NCBI GenBank assembly: GCA_964560875.1
Contig: CAZLMW010000009.1
Coordinates: 34,415-98,414 of the forward strand
DNA from: CAZLMW01 sp964560875
GTDB lineage: Bacteria > Myxococcota_A > UBA9042
DNA: 64,000 nt
Direction: 5' to 3'
Each line of letters begins with the position of its first letter. Position 1 is the first letter of the stretch. The notes beneath the pieces were generated by a model. The model worked only from the letters and a program-made list of their open reading frames with translations. It made no database searches and had not been told where the DNA came from. Position numbers and translations under genes: made by a program. This document shows, piece by piece, positions 1 to 9,199 of this stretch.

Positions 1-2
1 TG

Positions 3-1313
3 CTCGGCTCACTGATGGCGGTCGACATGCTGGTCTTCTACGTCTTCTGGGAGGTGATGCTCGTACCGATGTACCTGATCATCGGTATCTGGGGCGGCAA
101 GGATCGCATCTACGCGACCATCAAGTTCTTCATCTACACGATGGCCGGTTCGCTGTTCATGCTGATCGCCATTGTCTACCTGTACCTCAAGGCCGGTGGC
201 TCGTTCGCCCTGCCGCAATTGGTCGACTTGAGCCTCACAAACGACGAGCAGTTCTGGCTGTTCACGGCGTTTGCGGTGGCGTTCCTCATCAAGGTTCCGG
301 TGTTCCCGTTTCACACATGGCTGCCGGACGCCCACACCGAGGCGCCAACGCCGGGGTCGGTCATCCTGGCTGGCGTGCTGCTGAAGTTGGGCACCTACGG
401 CCTTCTTCGCTTCGCCATCCCGCTGTTCCCATCGGCCATGGGCAGCTACTCCGGCCTCTTCCTGGTGCTGGCCGTCGTTGGCATCGTGTTCGGCGCGCTG
501 ATGGCGTACGTGCAGAAGGACGTCAAACGCCTCGTCGCCTACTCATCCGTGAGTCACCTTGGGTTTGTGATGTTGGGCATCGCGATCTTCAACGAAGAAG
601 CCATCGCGGGCGCCGTGTTGCAGATGGTCAATCACGGAATCTCGACCGGTGCGTTGTTCATGCTTGTCGGGTTCCTCTATGAGCGCCGCCACACACGCGA
701 AATCTCGGAGTTCGGAGGAATCGCCAAGCGCATGCCCGTGTTCGCTGCGGCGTTTATCCTCGTGACCATGTCGTCGATCGCGTTGCCCCTGACCAACGGC
801 TTCGTCGGCGAATTCCTGATCTTCGCCGGAACGTTCAAGGAAGCCGCTCAGAGCCGGATCGGCGGCGGCGCCTTCTCCTTGTTCAGCCCGTCGTCGTGGA
901 TCGCGTATTTCGGCTGGTGGCGGAACCTGACGATGACGTTTGGCGTCATCGCGGTGAGCGGCATCATCCTCGGCGCCATCTACATGCTATCGGTGGTTCG
1001 CCGCGTGTTCTTCGGCGAGATCACCAACGCCAAGAACGAGACGCTTACCGATTTGACGGTCCGCGAGAAGCTCCTCATGGGCGCCATGTCCGTGATGATC
1101 ATCTGGATCGGCGTGGTTCCGGGACCGTTCCTGGGGCTGAGCAAAGCCACGCTGCAGGAGATGGTCCGCGCAAACCGCCCCGCCATCCTGCAGGTGCGCG
1201 CGCCGGCCGATTATCGCCGTGAGCAGGCGCAGAAGCTGGCCAAGCTTGCGCCGGCACAGAAGGTCCTGGCCGCAAACGTCAACAACAAAGCGGGGGCGCG
1301 GACGCAGCCCTAG
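3..1313 (+). CDS. nuoM: NADH-quinone oxidoreductase subunit M (5' truncated by window edge)
   Basis: Proton-pumping membrane subunit M of respiratory complex I, in the Mrp antiporter family. The reading frame is open to the window edge, and about 436 residues of a protein usually near 500 are present, so the N-terminal helices lie outside. Family landmarks are the stretch FPFHTWLPDAHTEAPTPGSV, the conserved transmembrane Lys in FLIKVPVFPFHTW, and KDVKRLVAYSSVSHLG. At least ten hydrophobic helices follow one another, ending in a short charged cytoplasmic tail. nuoN follows after 29 bp on the same strand, the usual end of a nuo operon, which supports the assignment strongly. Confidence 0.97.
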   Translation, partial: LGSLMAVDMLVFYVFWEVMLVPMYLIIGIWGGKDRIYATIKFFIYTMAGSLFMLIAIVYLYLKAGGSFALPQLVDLSLTNDEQFWLFTAFAVAFLIKVPVFPFHTWLPDAHTEAPTPGSVILAGVLLKLGTYGLLRFAIPLFPSAMGSYSGLFLVLAVVGIVFGALMAYVQKDVKRLVAYSSVSHLGFVMLGIAIFNEEAIAGAVLQMVNHGISTGALFMLVGFLYERRHTREISEFGGIAKRMPVFAAAFILVTMSSIALPLTNGFVGEFLIFAGTFKEAAQSRIGGGAFSLFSPSSWIAYFGWWRNLTMTFGVIAVSGIILGAIYMLSVVRRVFFGEITNAKNETLTDLTVREKLLMGAMSVMIIWIGVVPGPFLGLSKATLQEMVRANRPAILQVRAPADYRREQAQKLAKLAPAQKVLAANVNNKAGARTQP

Positions 1314-1342
1314 GGCCGCATCTACCGCGACGGTGCACGAAG

Positions 1343-3004
1343 ATGCTTCATGACCTCGCCATGACCGGGCCGATGCTGCTCATCCTCCTGGGTGCGCTGT
1401 TTACGCTGCTGGTGGACCCGTTCCTGTCGAACAGCCCCAACGCCTCAGACAACCGGTTTTGGGGGCACCTCGGCGCAGCCGTGAGCTTCCTGGCGTTGCT
1501 CGCAGGGGCTGGGCTCTGGGTAACGGGCCCGCACGAGATGCAAACCGTGGGGTTCGCATACCACTTGTCGGCCACGCCCTACACGCTGTTCTTCACGATG
1601 CTCATCGCCGTTTGCGCGATGCTGACCCACCTGTCGAGCCCTCGCTACGTTGAAGAGCAGGGCATGAGTCACGGCGAGTACTACGCGCTGCTACACTTCG
1701 CGGTGTTCGGCATGATGACGCTGGTCTCGGCCGAGAGCATGCTGACGCTGTTCATCGGACTTGAGACGATGTCGCTGGCCGTCTACGTTCTCGCGGCGTT
1801 CAAGCGCACGTCGCAGGCGTCGGTCGAAGCGGGCATGAAGTACTTCATCATGGGCGCGGTTGCCTCGGCATTTCTGCTGTACGGCATCGCATTCATATTT
1901 GGTCTGTGCGGTGGCACCAGCTTCGTCGAGATCGAGCGTGGCCTCGCGTCTGGGGTCGGCGAGCAGCGTCTGTACCTGTCGCTGGCAGTCGTCTTCGTGC
2001 TCGGCGCGTTCCTGTTCAAAGTCGCCGCGGTGCCGTTCCACATGTGGACGCCCGACGCGTACGAAGGGGCCCCCACACCTGTCGCGGGTTTCATGGCGTC
2101 CGGCGTGAAAGTCGCCGCTTTCGGAGCCTTTCTGAAGGTTCTGTTTGCCGCGCTGTCCGGCCCAGCGATGGACAGCCTCGCGATTCCGATTCCGGAAGTG
2201 CTCGCGGTCGTCGCCGTGGTGACCATGACCGTCGGCAACTTGCTCGCGTTGCCGCAACGAAACGTCAAGCGCGTCCTCGCATACTCGGCGGTCGCACACG
2301 CCGGTTATCTCCTGCTCGGTTGCGTTGCATACGTGAATGACCCGCAACTTGGGGCGAACTACACGCTCCCGGGCGGCAATGTGCCTTTCTACTTGATCGG
2401 CTACGCGTTCGCTTCCCTGGCTGCATTCGGCGCCCTCGCGACCGTCGGGGCGAAGGGCGAAGAGCTGACGCGCGAGGCGCAGCTCGCCGGACTCGGACGA
2501 CGCTACCCACTCGCCGGAGCGGTGCTGGCGCTGGCGATGATTTCGCTGGCCGGCGTGCCTCCGACCCTCGGCTTCTTCGGCAAGCTGCAAATGATTCGGG
2601 AGATCCTGTCGGTCGAGGACGCGAAGTACCTGCCGTACGTGATCGTGATGATCCTGAACTCGATCGTCAGCGCGTACTACTACCTGCGCGTGACCGTGTA
2701 CGTGTACATGAGCCCGGAAGGTGCCCTGGAACGCGAGTACGTGCGCGAGACGAGCCTGACGTGGTCGATGGGGATCTCGGCGCTGGCGCTGCTGGTGATT
2801 GGGATGCTGCCCGGCAAGTTCATCGAGATGAGCGATGTTGCGGCACACACAGTCCGCACCCGGCACGCAACGACGCACCTCGCCGAGCACATGGGTAAGC
2901 CGATCGGGCCGGACGGCGGTGTACCTGCCGCGCCTACCGATCCCACGGCGCGGCCCGGCAAGGTGAAGCCCGGCGGCGCTGCCGGACAGCGCGCGCCTCG
3001 ATAG
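1343..3004 (+). CDS. nuoN: NADH-quinone oxidoreductase subunit N
   Basis: Antiporter-like proton-pumping subunit N of complex I in the cytoplasmic membrane, 553 residues. It shows the family signatures AVPFHMWTPDAYEGAPTPV and QRNVKRVLAYSAVAHAGYL and about 14 hydrophobic segments. It is longer than the roughly 485 residues of the E. coli protein, mainly because of a hydrophilic Pro/Gly-rich tail after the last helix (about residue 500 onward). It begins 29 bp after nuoM and is the last gene of the operon; nothing on the same strand continues it. No convincing rho-independent terminator follows, only a T-run near 3091. Confidence 0.97.
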   Translation: MLHDLAMTGPMLLILLGALFTLLVDPFLSNSPNASDNRFWGHLGAAVSFLALLAGAGLWVTGPHEMQTVGFAYHLSATPYTLFFTMLIAVCAMLTHLSSPRYVEEQGMSHGEYYALLHFAVFGMMTLVSAESMLTLFIGLETMSLAVYVLAAFKRTSQASVEAGMKYFIMGAVASAFLLYGIAFIFGLCGGTSFVEIERGLASGVGEQRLYLSLAVVFVLGAFLFKVAAVPFHMWTPDAYEGAPTPVAGFMASGVKVAAFGAFLKVLFAALSGPAMDSLAIPIPEVLAVVAVVTMTVGNLLALPQRNVKRVLAYSAVAHAGYLLLGCVAYVNDPQLGANYTLPGGNVPFYLIGYAFASLAAFGALATVGAKGEELTREAQLAGLGRRYPLAGAVLALAMISLAGVPPTLGFFGKLQMIREILSVEDAKYLPYVIVMILNSIVSAYYYLRVTVYVYMSPEGALEREYVRETSLTWSMGISALALLVIGMLPGKFIEMSDVAAHTVRTRHATTHLAEHMGKPIGPDGGVPAAPTDPTARPGKVKPGGAAGQRAPR

Positions 3005-3636
3005 CGGACACCCTGGTTTCGTGCGCGGCCGGACACTGGCCTTGCTGACTCTGCGCTTGTACGCGCACCGCGCCGGACGCACCTCGCGCTATTTTTTGGG
3101 GACCTCCGCCCCCGATCCGGCGGCCGCCAAGCGCATTTCTCCGCGCCGACGCATAGCTCGCCGTAGGCGTCCTGCCCGGACACGTGACCTCCCCACACCA
3201 CCGGTGGAGCAGGCACAGCGACCCACTCCGCGGACCAGGCCCGGCTGCTTGAGTGCAGCCAAGGCCGCCGCCCTGCCAACCCGTGGTGCGTTCCCGCCGC
3301 GCGTCGCGAACGCGAGCATCGGTTGCTTCCGATACCTGTAGCCAATAGATGCAACGAGCGTGCCAACACTGAACTGAATGATTTCAGCAGCTTCCGCATG
3401 ACCCCACCAGTCCCACTCAAGTCTCGAGACCGGTCCCGAGACTCCAAACCGGCACACTGCGTCGCTGCTACCGCCGACGAAGTCTCACTTCGGCCAGATT
3501 TCAGTCGCGGTCGCACGAACGGGCGCAGACAATCGCCAGGTTCCTGATCGCCGACGCACGTCTACACGTACGCGAGGTCCCGAACGTCGCCGACGAGCGG
3601 TGCTTCTTGCCGGTGGTTGTGCGGCGCGGCGTTCGA
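3005..3636. other. Intergenic region between convergent nuoN and a lipoprotein gene, no gene seen
   Basis: About 630 bp with only short overlapping frames on both strands, none with a recognisable motif or good start signal. It contains a short palindromic patch (arms gtctcg/cgagac at 3421-3426 and 3437-3442) and a T-run at 3092-3097 that could belong to a weak terminator of the nuo operon. I see no RNA gene. Confidence 0.5.
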
Positions 3637-6309
3637 CTACTTGAACTCGATCTTGTCGACCAGGATTGCGCTGTCGTAGATCGAATCGCCTACGTCCGTG
3701 GTGAACAGGCGCAACGTTACGTTGCCCTTGCCAGCGAATTGCTTCACGTCGGCCTCGGCGAGGACCCACGGCGTCATGAACACGCCGTTCTTGTCGAATC
3801 CAACGTCAGCGGGCGTCAAACCCTTGAATTGGCCACCGCAATTACCGGGCTTGCCATAGCAGCCCTTCGCGCAGAGATCGTCGACTTTTACGTGCACCAC
3901 GGTCTTCTTGGTCGATTTGGCCTCGAGCCGCGCGGTGAACATGTCCTGGAATTTGCTGCCGCAGTACTCCTTGAATTCTTCGCTGTAGTACTTCCACCAA
4001 AACGACATCTTCGATTTGCCGGGCTGGATGCAGAACTTCTGTTTCAGTTCACCGGTCTGCGTCGTGTAACCCAAGCCCGTGGACACGATGCTCATGAACT
4101 TGCCGCCGACGGGCACTGTCCCGCCCAACTTCGGGATCACGCGGCCGTCACCGCCCTTGAGCCAGCCGTTGGTGTTTCCGGTCTCGAAGCTCTGGTTGAT
4201 GATGTCGGAGTAAGCGGCGTCGAGGTTTTGAGCGCCCACAAGGCTGAAGAACGTTCCCGGATGAGCCGCATCCTCGATCTTGACGTGAGCGACACCCGAC
4301 AGCTGTTTCTGTCCGATGATGTTGCTGAAGAACGTCGTGCCCCACTTGGACGCGAAGGTGTGGCTCACATAGCCGTTGTATCCGACGACCGCGTACGCAC
4401 CTGCGGCGAACAACTCGCTGGCCAACGAGCCGGAGAACAACGATCGGCACGCACCCACGTACACGAGGCTACGCGGGAATCGGCGGGTGGCGTGCCGGCG
4501 GACGAACGAAGCGGTGATGCCGTAGACGCCGTCTGCTCCAAGCACGACCCGACCGTTGCGAACATCCGCCGTCAGGTGATCAACGCAGACGCCGCTGCCG
4601 CCCGCCTTGTTGATGAAGCAATCGAGCTCGGGGCTGCACGCTTTCTTCTCGCTGCAGGTCGCCTTGGTCTTGCTGCTCTTGTAGTAGGAGCACGAGATCT
4701 TGTGTCCGGTCCAGATGACTTCTTCGCTGCCGCGCTCGGCCCATCCGTACTTGGCCCGTACGTCCTTGGGCATGTCCGCGAAGTAGGCGTCGCCGTGTGT
4801 GGCGGTCGCGATAACCCCGTAGTTGTACAAGTGCCGGTAGTGGTTGAGTCCACCCGCAGTGCCGTTGAGCACGTTGCCGCCCTCTACTGTGTACGCCGGG
4901 CACGCGTTCTTCTGCATCTGCCCGAACGCTGCTGTGACTTCGTTGTCGGTCAGTTCCTTGTTGAAGGGATTGAGGAGCAGCGCGCGCTTGGAATCGACTC
5001 GGTTGGCGGTGATGCCAGCATTGAACGCCGGGATGTCGTTGACGCTGTCGTACCGCGGATGCCCGCCACGGGTTCCGGACGGGTTGAGGTTCAAGACGCC
5101 AAGCGTGCCGTCGTTGAAGCGCACCCATACGCCGTTTCCGTCGTTGCTGGCAGTCCCGAAATGAGAGATGAGACCGCTGCCCTTGAGCGACCCGACCGCC
5201 GCATCGCGGCCCTTCTTTCCGCCTCCGGCAGACTTCCAAGCGCCCTTGGCTGCGGTGAGCGCTGCGACGTTCTTTGAGCACGAACCCGGTTCCACGTCGT
5301 CCACGACGTCGATGTCAGCGACATCGGTGAACGCGGTGTACTGCTTCGCGCCGATTTGGTGTTGGACGGCGGCGCGCAGCAGGATTTGGCCCGGCCCCTT
5401 CTCATTGACAGTGAAACGGGCGGTGTACAGGCCGTCACCTTTGATCTCGTCGCCTGAGCTGCTGGTCTTGCCGTCATCTCTCAGCGTGCCGAAGGTCGTA
5501 AGTTTGTTGCCGTTCTTGTCCACTCGGAAGACCTGCAACGACGACTTGTTGAAGTTGCTGAGCTTGCCGAGATTGACGATCGCGTGGATGACGGTGGCTC
5601 GCTTCGATTTGACGACGCGCGGCCGTGCTCGGAGCCGATCTGGGAAGTGAAAAACCGGGTTGTACGTCACGACGATGCGGTCGATGGCGACTTGTGACCC
5701 TTTCTTGGCGGTGACGGTGATGACGTTGTCGCCGGGCGTCAGGCTGACCTTACCGGTCTGGAAGAATGGCGAACCAAACGCTTGGCCGCCGGCGCCGTTG
5801 CTGTGTGCCCAACGAATCTCGTCGGCGTCGCCAAAAACTACGCCCGCGACATCCGTCGTTCCGCCGCTGACGACCGCGTGCCCGCGACCGCTCGGTCCAA
5901 CAATGCGGATGCGCAGTTCCTTGCTCGGGTAGCCGCCGTGTGTCGCGCCGCCGCTGCTGCCGCCAGATGTTCCACCGCTGGTGCCGCCGGATGTTCCACC
6001 ACTGGTTCCGCCGGACGTTCCACCGCTGGTTCCGCCGGACGTGCCGCCGCTGGTTCCGCCGGACGTGCCGCCACTGGTTCCGCCGGACGTTCCATCGCTC
6101 GTGCCGCCAGATGTGCCGCCCGACGTTCCTGCGCCGTCAGCTCCTGTTCCGCCACCGTCCACACCGCCGCCGTTTGGGGGCAAGGTGAACCCGCTGTTGT
6201 TCGGCTGCCGGCTGGTTCCGCAGGCCGCAAGCGCTAGGGCTGAAAGCGCGACAATGAAGCGCGCTGGGGTCGCGGCCATGGGGGCCGTGCCGCGTCGAAT
6301 CGAGAGCAT
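3637..6309 (-). CDS. Large secreted lipoprotein with possible clan CD (caspase/gingipain-like) peptidase domain
   Basis: 890 residues. A signal peptide ends in a lipobox (ALALAAC, Cys near residue 30), so it is probably a surface lipoprotein. A linker of about a dozen TSGG units follows (residues about 60-125), then an Ig-like segment (about 130-225), a second beta-rich domain (about 230-345) resembling 'choice-of-anchor' modules, a central alpha/beta domain, and a C-terminal Cys-containing jelly-roll-like domain (about 690-890). The central domain has a His in ATHGD (residue 505) and a Cys at the end of a hydrophobic strand in VYVGACRS (residue 621), the arrangement of the His-Cys dyad in clan CD peptidases (gingipain, caspase, CHAT). 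The peptidase call is an inference; the substrate is unknown. It is transcribed alone and divergently from the esterase. A second in-frame ATG lies at 6279. Confidence 0.72.
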   Translation of the reverse strand: MLSIRRGTAPMAATPARFIVALSALALAACGTSRQPNNSGFTLPPNGGGVDGGGTGADGAGTSGGTSGGTSDGTSGGTSGGTSGGTSGGTSGGTSGGTSGGTSGGTSGGTSGGTSGGSSGGATHGGYPSKELRIRIVGPSGRGHAVVSGGTTDVAGVVFGDADEIRWAHSNGAGGQAFGSPFFQTGKVSLTPGDNVITVTAKKGSQVAIDRIVVTYNPVFHFPDRLRARPRVVKSKRATVIHAIVNLGKLSNFNKSSLQVFRVDKNGNKLTTFGTLRDDGKTSSSGDEIKGDGLYTARFTVNEKGPGQILLRAAVQHQIGAKQYTAFTDVADIDVVDDVEPGSCSKNVAALTAAKGAWKSAGGGKKGRDAAVGSLKGSGLISHFGTASNDGNGVWVRFNDGTLGVLNLNPSGTRGGHPRYDSVNDIPAFNAGITANRVDSKRALLLNPFNKELTDNEVTAAFGQMQKNACPAYTVEGGNVLNGTAGGLNHYRHLYNYGVIATATHGDAYFADMPKDVRAKYGWAERGSEEVIWTGHKISCSYYKSSKTKATCSEKKACSPELDCFINKAGGSGVCVDHLTADVRNGRVVLGADGVYGITASFVRRHATRRFPRSLVYVGACRSLFSGSLASELFAAGAYAVVGYNGYVSHTFASKWGTTFFSNIIGQKQLSGVAHVKIEDAAHPGTFFSLVGAQNLDAAYSDIINQSFETGNTNGWLKGGDGRVIPKLGGTVPVGGKFMSIVSTGLGYTTQTGELKQKFCIQPGKSKMSFWWKYYSEEFKEYCGSKFQDMFTARLEAKSTKKTVVHVKVDDLCAKGCYGKPGNCGGQFKGLTPADVGFDKNGVFMTPWVLAEADVKQFAGKGNVTLRLFTTDVGDSIYDSAILVDKIEFK
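5946..6129 (-). repeat. 12/24-bp tandem repeat encoding (TSGG)n linker
   Basis: In-frame tandem array of 12-bp units, partly arranged as 24-bp pairs with alternating codons. It encodes repeated Thr-Ser-Gly-Gly between the lipidated Cys and the first folded domain of the lipoprotein. Such an array probably makes a flexible spacer holding the protein away from the membrane. The near-identity of units suggests recent slippage, so copy number may vary between strains. Confidence 0.85.
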
Positions 6310-6564
6310 CTGCCGTTCCGTCCTGATGAGGGCTGCCGTTTGGCTGCCGTCGGCGCTTCAAAACCGCGTGACTGCGGGGCCTTCGGGGGCGCGGAGAGTA
6401 GCTTTGCCCCCCGGCTGGGTCAAACACATTTTACCGGCTGCGACGGCGATTGCGGGAGGGTTTGTGAACCTTCAGACTGCCTACAATCCCGCGAGCTTCT
6501 CGAGTTGCCAGTGCTGCCACCTTGCCTCCAATCCAACACCGCCCTCGTCCCCGGGACCGAACCG

Positions 6565-7287
6565 ATGGCGGTCGCGGCCGGAAACGAGGGCGTGCTCATC
6601 CTTCATGGGTTCACGGGATCGCCTTGGGAGGTCCGTCCGGTCGCTGAGCGGCTGGCGTCGACCGGGCGATCGATCGCCATGCCGGTGCTTGCGGGCCACG
6701 GCACGAATGTCGCCGACCTCGACCAGACGACGTGGCACGACTGGCTCGCGTCCGCGATTGCGGCCCGGGCTTGGTTGGACCGTCGCTGCGACACGATCCA
6801 CGTTGTCGGATTGTCGATGGGAGGTCTTCTCGCCGTCCTCGTAGCGAACGATTTTGGTGCGGCTCGCTTGGGTTCCCTCACCTTGCTCGCGCCAGCGTTC
6901 ACTCTCGGCACTGTCCCGACGGCGGCGATCAAGACGTTTCACACGATTGGATGGCCCAAGGTGCTCGGCAAGGATGCGCCGGTTCTGGCGCGGAACGAAC
7001 GTCCACCCGCCTATTGGCAGGTGCCGGTTGCCGCAACCAACTCCCTACTCGACCTCATCTCGATGGTCCGCGGATCGCGCCTGGCGGTCTCGGCACCTAC
7101 GCTCGTTGTGCAGGGAACTGCCGATGCAACGATTCCGCATCGAGCTGCGCGGCGGATCGCAAAACGGCTGGTCCCGCATGCTCGATTTGAGCAAATCCCA
7201 CGAGCAGGGCACCTGTTGCCTCGCGTCAAGCAGGCGCCGGCGGTGCTCGAAACAATCGCGCTATTTGTGAGGAGTCCGCGCTCGTAG
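6565..7287 (+). CDS. Alpha/beta hydrolase, Est30-type carboxylesterase
   Basis: Probable cytoplasmic carboxylesterase of 240 residues. It starts with the oxyanion-hole motif LILHGFTGSPWEVRP and carries the nucleophile elbow GLSMGG. The acid residue is probably in the VVQGTADATIP segment and the catalytic His in RAGHLLPRV near the C-terminus. Size and motifs fit Est30/monoglyceride-lipase-like enzymes that hydrolyse short acyl esters. The frame is open upstream to 6340 but that part is unlike the family; the ATG at 6565 puts the fold start where it belongs. Its 3' end lies 9 bp from the convergent mepA-like gene. The physiological substrate is unknown. Confidence 0.85.
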   Translation: MAVAAGNEGVLILHGFTGSPWEVRPVAERLASTGRSIAMPVLAGHGTNVADLDQTTWHDWLASAIAARAWLDRRCDTIHVVGLSMGGLLAVLVANDFGAARLGSLTLLAPAFTLGTVPTAAIKTFHTIGWPKVLGKDAPVLARNERPPAYWQVPVAATNSLLDLISMVRGSRLAVSAPTLVVQGTADATIPHRAARRIAKRLVPHARFEQIPRAGHLLPRVKQAPAVLETIALFVRSPRS

Positions 7288-7296
7288 GCGCCCGTG

Positions 7297-8268
7297 TCAG
7301 CTGGCGAGTTCGGCAAGCTCTTCTGGGCTATCGAAGCGGATGTGCATGTGGTCACGATGGCCGCGCGAATGCCGGATCAGCGTCTTGCGCGCACCCTTTG
7401 CACACGGGTATTGGAACATCGTCTTCAGACGCTTCGGATCGGCACCTGCACGTGTCAGTGCATACCGGTGCAGACGCCGCTGGATGTTCGGGGACATGTA
7501 GACCGCGGCCATCTGTCCGCTGCGCTCGAGCCGATCGATGAAGAACCAAAGCCGCGCATAGTCGATCTGATCGAGCCGGGGAACGCCCCATGCCTTGCGC
7601 GCCGGTTCGCGCGTGAAATAGCCGATGTCGATATCGCGTCCGGCGCGGTGACTCCGGTGTGGGCGAAGACGTCCGCCGCCAAGGCGAGACAAGGACCCGA
7701 CGATCGCGGGGTGTCGATCCGGCCAGAGCCGATGCATGGCTCGGAACGAGTCGTTAAGCAGCGCGATCACGTAGGGGCGGCCCCACGTCGTTCGTTTTCG
7801 ACGAGCACGCACGCCAGGGCCGGTCCTGAGGCGGACTGCGCGGGCGAATCCCGATGCCGGACGGTACCGAACCGGAACGATAACAAGCTCACCTTCGGCC
7901 ATATCGATGCCTTCGGGGTCCCACTCAATGTCGTTGGCACGTGCAACGGCCAAAGGAGACGTTGAGTACCGATACGCGACGGTCCGCAGCGTGTCGCCTG
8001 GCTTGACCGTGTAGTTGCGCAGAAAGACTGCGCGGCGGCTCTTGATCGGCTTGCCCTTGCGGTTGACGACGAGAACGCGGTCAACGTCCGCCGGCGGTGA
8101 GTAGCCACGTCGAACCTTGATGTATTTGCTATCTGCCGTCTTCGCGAGCGCCTGTGGTGACGTCGTAGCGTTGCTCACACCGCTGGCCGCAGCAGATTTC
8201 TTGCTGGCTGCAAATGCCGTGGTAGAGACGGCCACGATGCAGCAGAAAACGGTCGCTCGGACGATCAT
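7297..8268 (-). CDS. LysM domain-containing penicillin-insensitive murein endopeptidase (MepA family, M74)
   Basis: Secreted peptidoglycan hydrolase of 323 residues that probably cuts D-Ala-meso-DAP cross-links. The chosen ATG at 8268 begins a clean signal peptide (residues 1-21, ending AFA); the frame continues upstream to 8352 without need. A LysM peptidoglycan-binding domain (YTVKPGDTLRTVA, about residues 68-112) precedes the peptidase domain. The LAS-type zinc ligands are visible as HRSHRAGRDIDIGY and HRDHMHIRF (H-x6-D and H-x-H). E. coli MepA has no LysM; the fusion is common in Myxococcota-like genomes. A second MepA-type gene lies at about 29 kb. Transcribed alone. Confidence 0.9.
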   Translation of the reverse strand: MIVRATVFCCIVAVSTTAFAASKKSAAASGVSNATTSPQALAKTADSKYIKVRRGYSPPADVDRVLVVNRKGKPIKSRRAVFLRNYTVKPGDTLRTVAYRYSTSPLAVARANDIEWDPEGIDMAEGELVIVPVRYRPASGFARAVRLRTGPGVRARRKRTTWGRPYVIALLNDSFRAMHRLWPDRHPAIVGSLSRLGGGRLRPHRSHRAGRDIDIGYFTREPARKAWGVPRLDQIDYARLWFFIDRLERSGQMAAVYMSPNIQRRLHRYALTRAGADPKRLKTMFQYPCAKGARKTLIRHSRGHRDHMHIRFDSPEELAELAS

Positions 8269-8488
8269 GGATCGCTGTGCCCGGCGTTCTGCCGAAATCG
8301 GGGTGGTCTTGCGCAAAAGCAAATGAATTCCCTGTGTTATGTCGTCCGACAAGAAACGCCGTCGCGCGAGAGGAACGCTGCTATACCACCGGTCTGCGCT
8401 TTGATGGAAGGAAGATCAAGAGTTGGCGCCGGATCCATGGCGTCTCGGTGCTGCGTTTGGACCGCGCCGATCCGCTAAGCGCACAGGA

Positions 8489-9199
8489 TCACACCGATCC
8501 ACTTGCATCGCGAATTCGGCACAACGCAGCACCAGCCACGATCGCCGCCGTCTCCGCACGAAGGACATTCGGACCGAGCGAAACCCGGGTGCCGCCAACC
8601 GCATCGAGACGCTCCCTTTCGTCGCCTGACAGCCCACCTTCGGGCCCGATAACGACGCACGTTCCCGCCTCCTGTTCCGCGGCCCATGAGCCAATGGCGC
8701 AGCCGCCCCCCTCGTCAGCGATCGCGACCGCTCCGAGCTTGAGATCGACGAATTGGTCGAGCGTCATCGGCGCGTCGACGCGAGGCAGAGATATCCGGCC
8801 GCACTGCTCAAAGGCCTCGATGGCCTTGTGCCGCCACTTGGCGACCCGCGCAGCGACCTTGGCTGACTTGAGGCGCACGACTCCGTGTTGCAGCTGCAAT
8901 GGGACGATGCGGTCGACGCCGATCTCCACGCATTTTTCGAGCAGAAACTCCCACCTGTCGCCTTTGAGCAGGCCGGCCGCCACGACCACGGGTCTGACGT
9001 TGCTGCAAGACCGTGTGCGGCTACGAATCACGAGGAACTTGCCTGTCCATTCGCAGCGCGCCCGACCGCCCTCTCCGTCCGCGATCGTCAACTTTTCACC
9101 CCCTCGAATTCGCCGGACATAGCGGAGCCGATGCACGGCTTCCGCAGGTGGCGAAAAGGGCTCGTCGGGCCAGGGGCCGGCCACATACAGCTGCTTCAC
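8489..9199 (-). CDS. rsmE: 16S rRNA (uracil1498-N3)-methyltransferase RsmE
   Basis: SAM-dependent SPOUT methyltransferase that makes m3U1498 in the decoding centre of the 30S subunit. 236 residues from the GTG at 9199: an N-terminal PUA-like RNA-binding part (about 1-70), then the trefoil-knot domain with VVIGPEGGLSGDE (about 182-194) and SLGPNVLRAETA (about 206-217), both diagnostic. The GTG overlaps the TGA of prmA by 4 bp (GTGA), which favours this start over the upstream in-frame start at 9229. It is the last gene of the accC-carrier-prmA-rsmE chain; prmA-rsmE adjacency is conserved in many bacteria. Confidence 0.96.
   Translation of the reverse strand: MKQLYVAGPWPDEPFSPPAEAVHRLRYVRRIRGGEKLTIADGEGGRARCEWTGKFLVIRSRTRSCSNVRPVVVAAGLLKGDRWEFLLEKCVEIGVDRIVPLQLQHGVVRLKSAKVAARVAKWRHKAIEAFEQCGRISLPRVDAPMTLDQFVDLKLGAVAIADEGGGCAIGSWAAEQEAGTCVVIGPEGGLSGDERERLDAVGGTRVSLGPNVLRAETAAIVAGAALCRIRDASGSV

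Noticed and set aside
1691..3082. 463-aa minus-strand frame opposite nuoN
   Set aside because: Composition is Arg/His-rich shadow of nuoN codons; no domain, no start signal, and it fully overlaps a certain gene.
3061..3100. Possible terminator of the nuo operon (T-run at 3092-3097)
   Set aside because: The sequence before the T-run forms at best a 4-bp stem; not enough for a rho-independent terminator call.
3607..5277. 556-aa plus-strand frame opposite the clan CD-like lipoprotein
   Set aside because: Fully antisense to a gene with signal peptide and domain structure; no recognisable features of its own.
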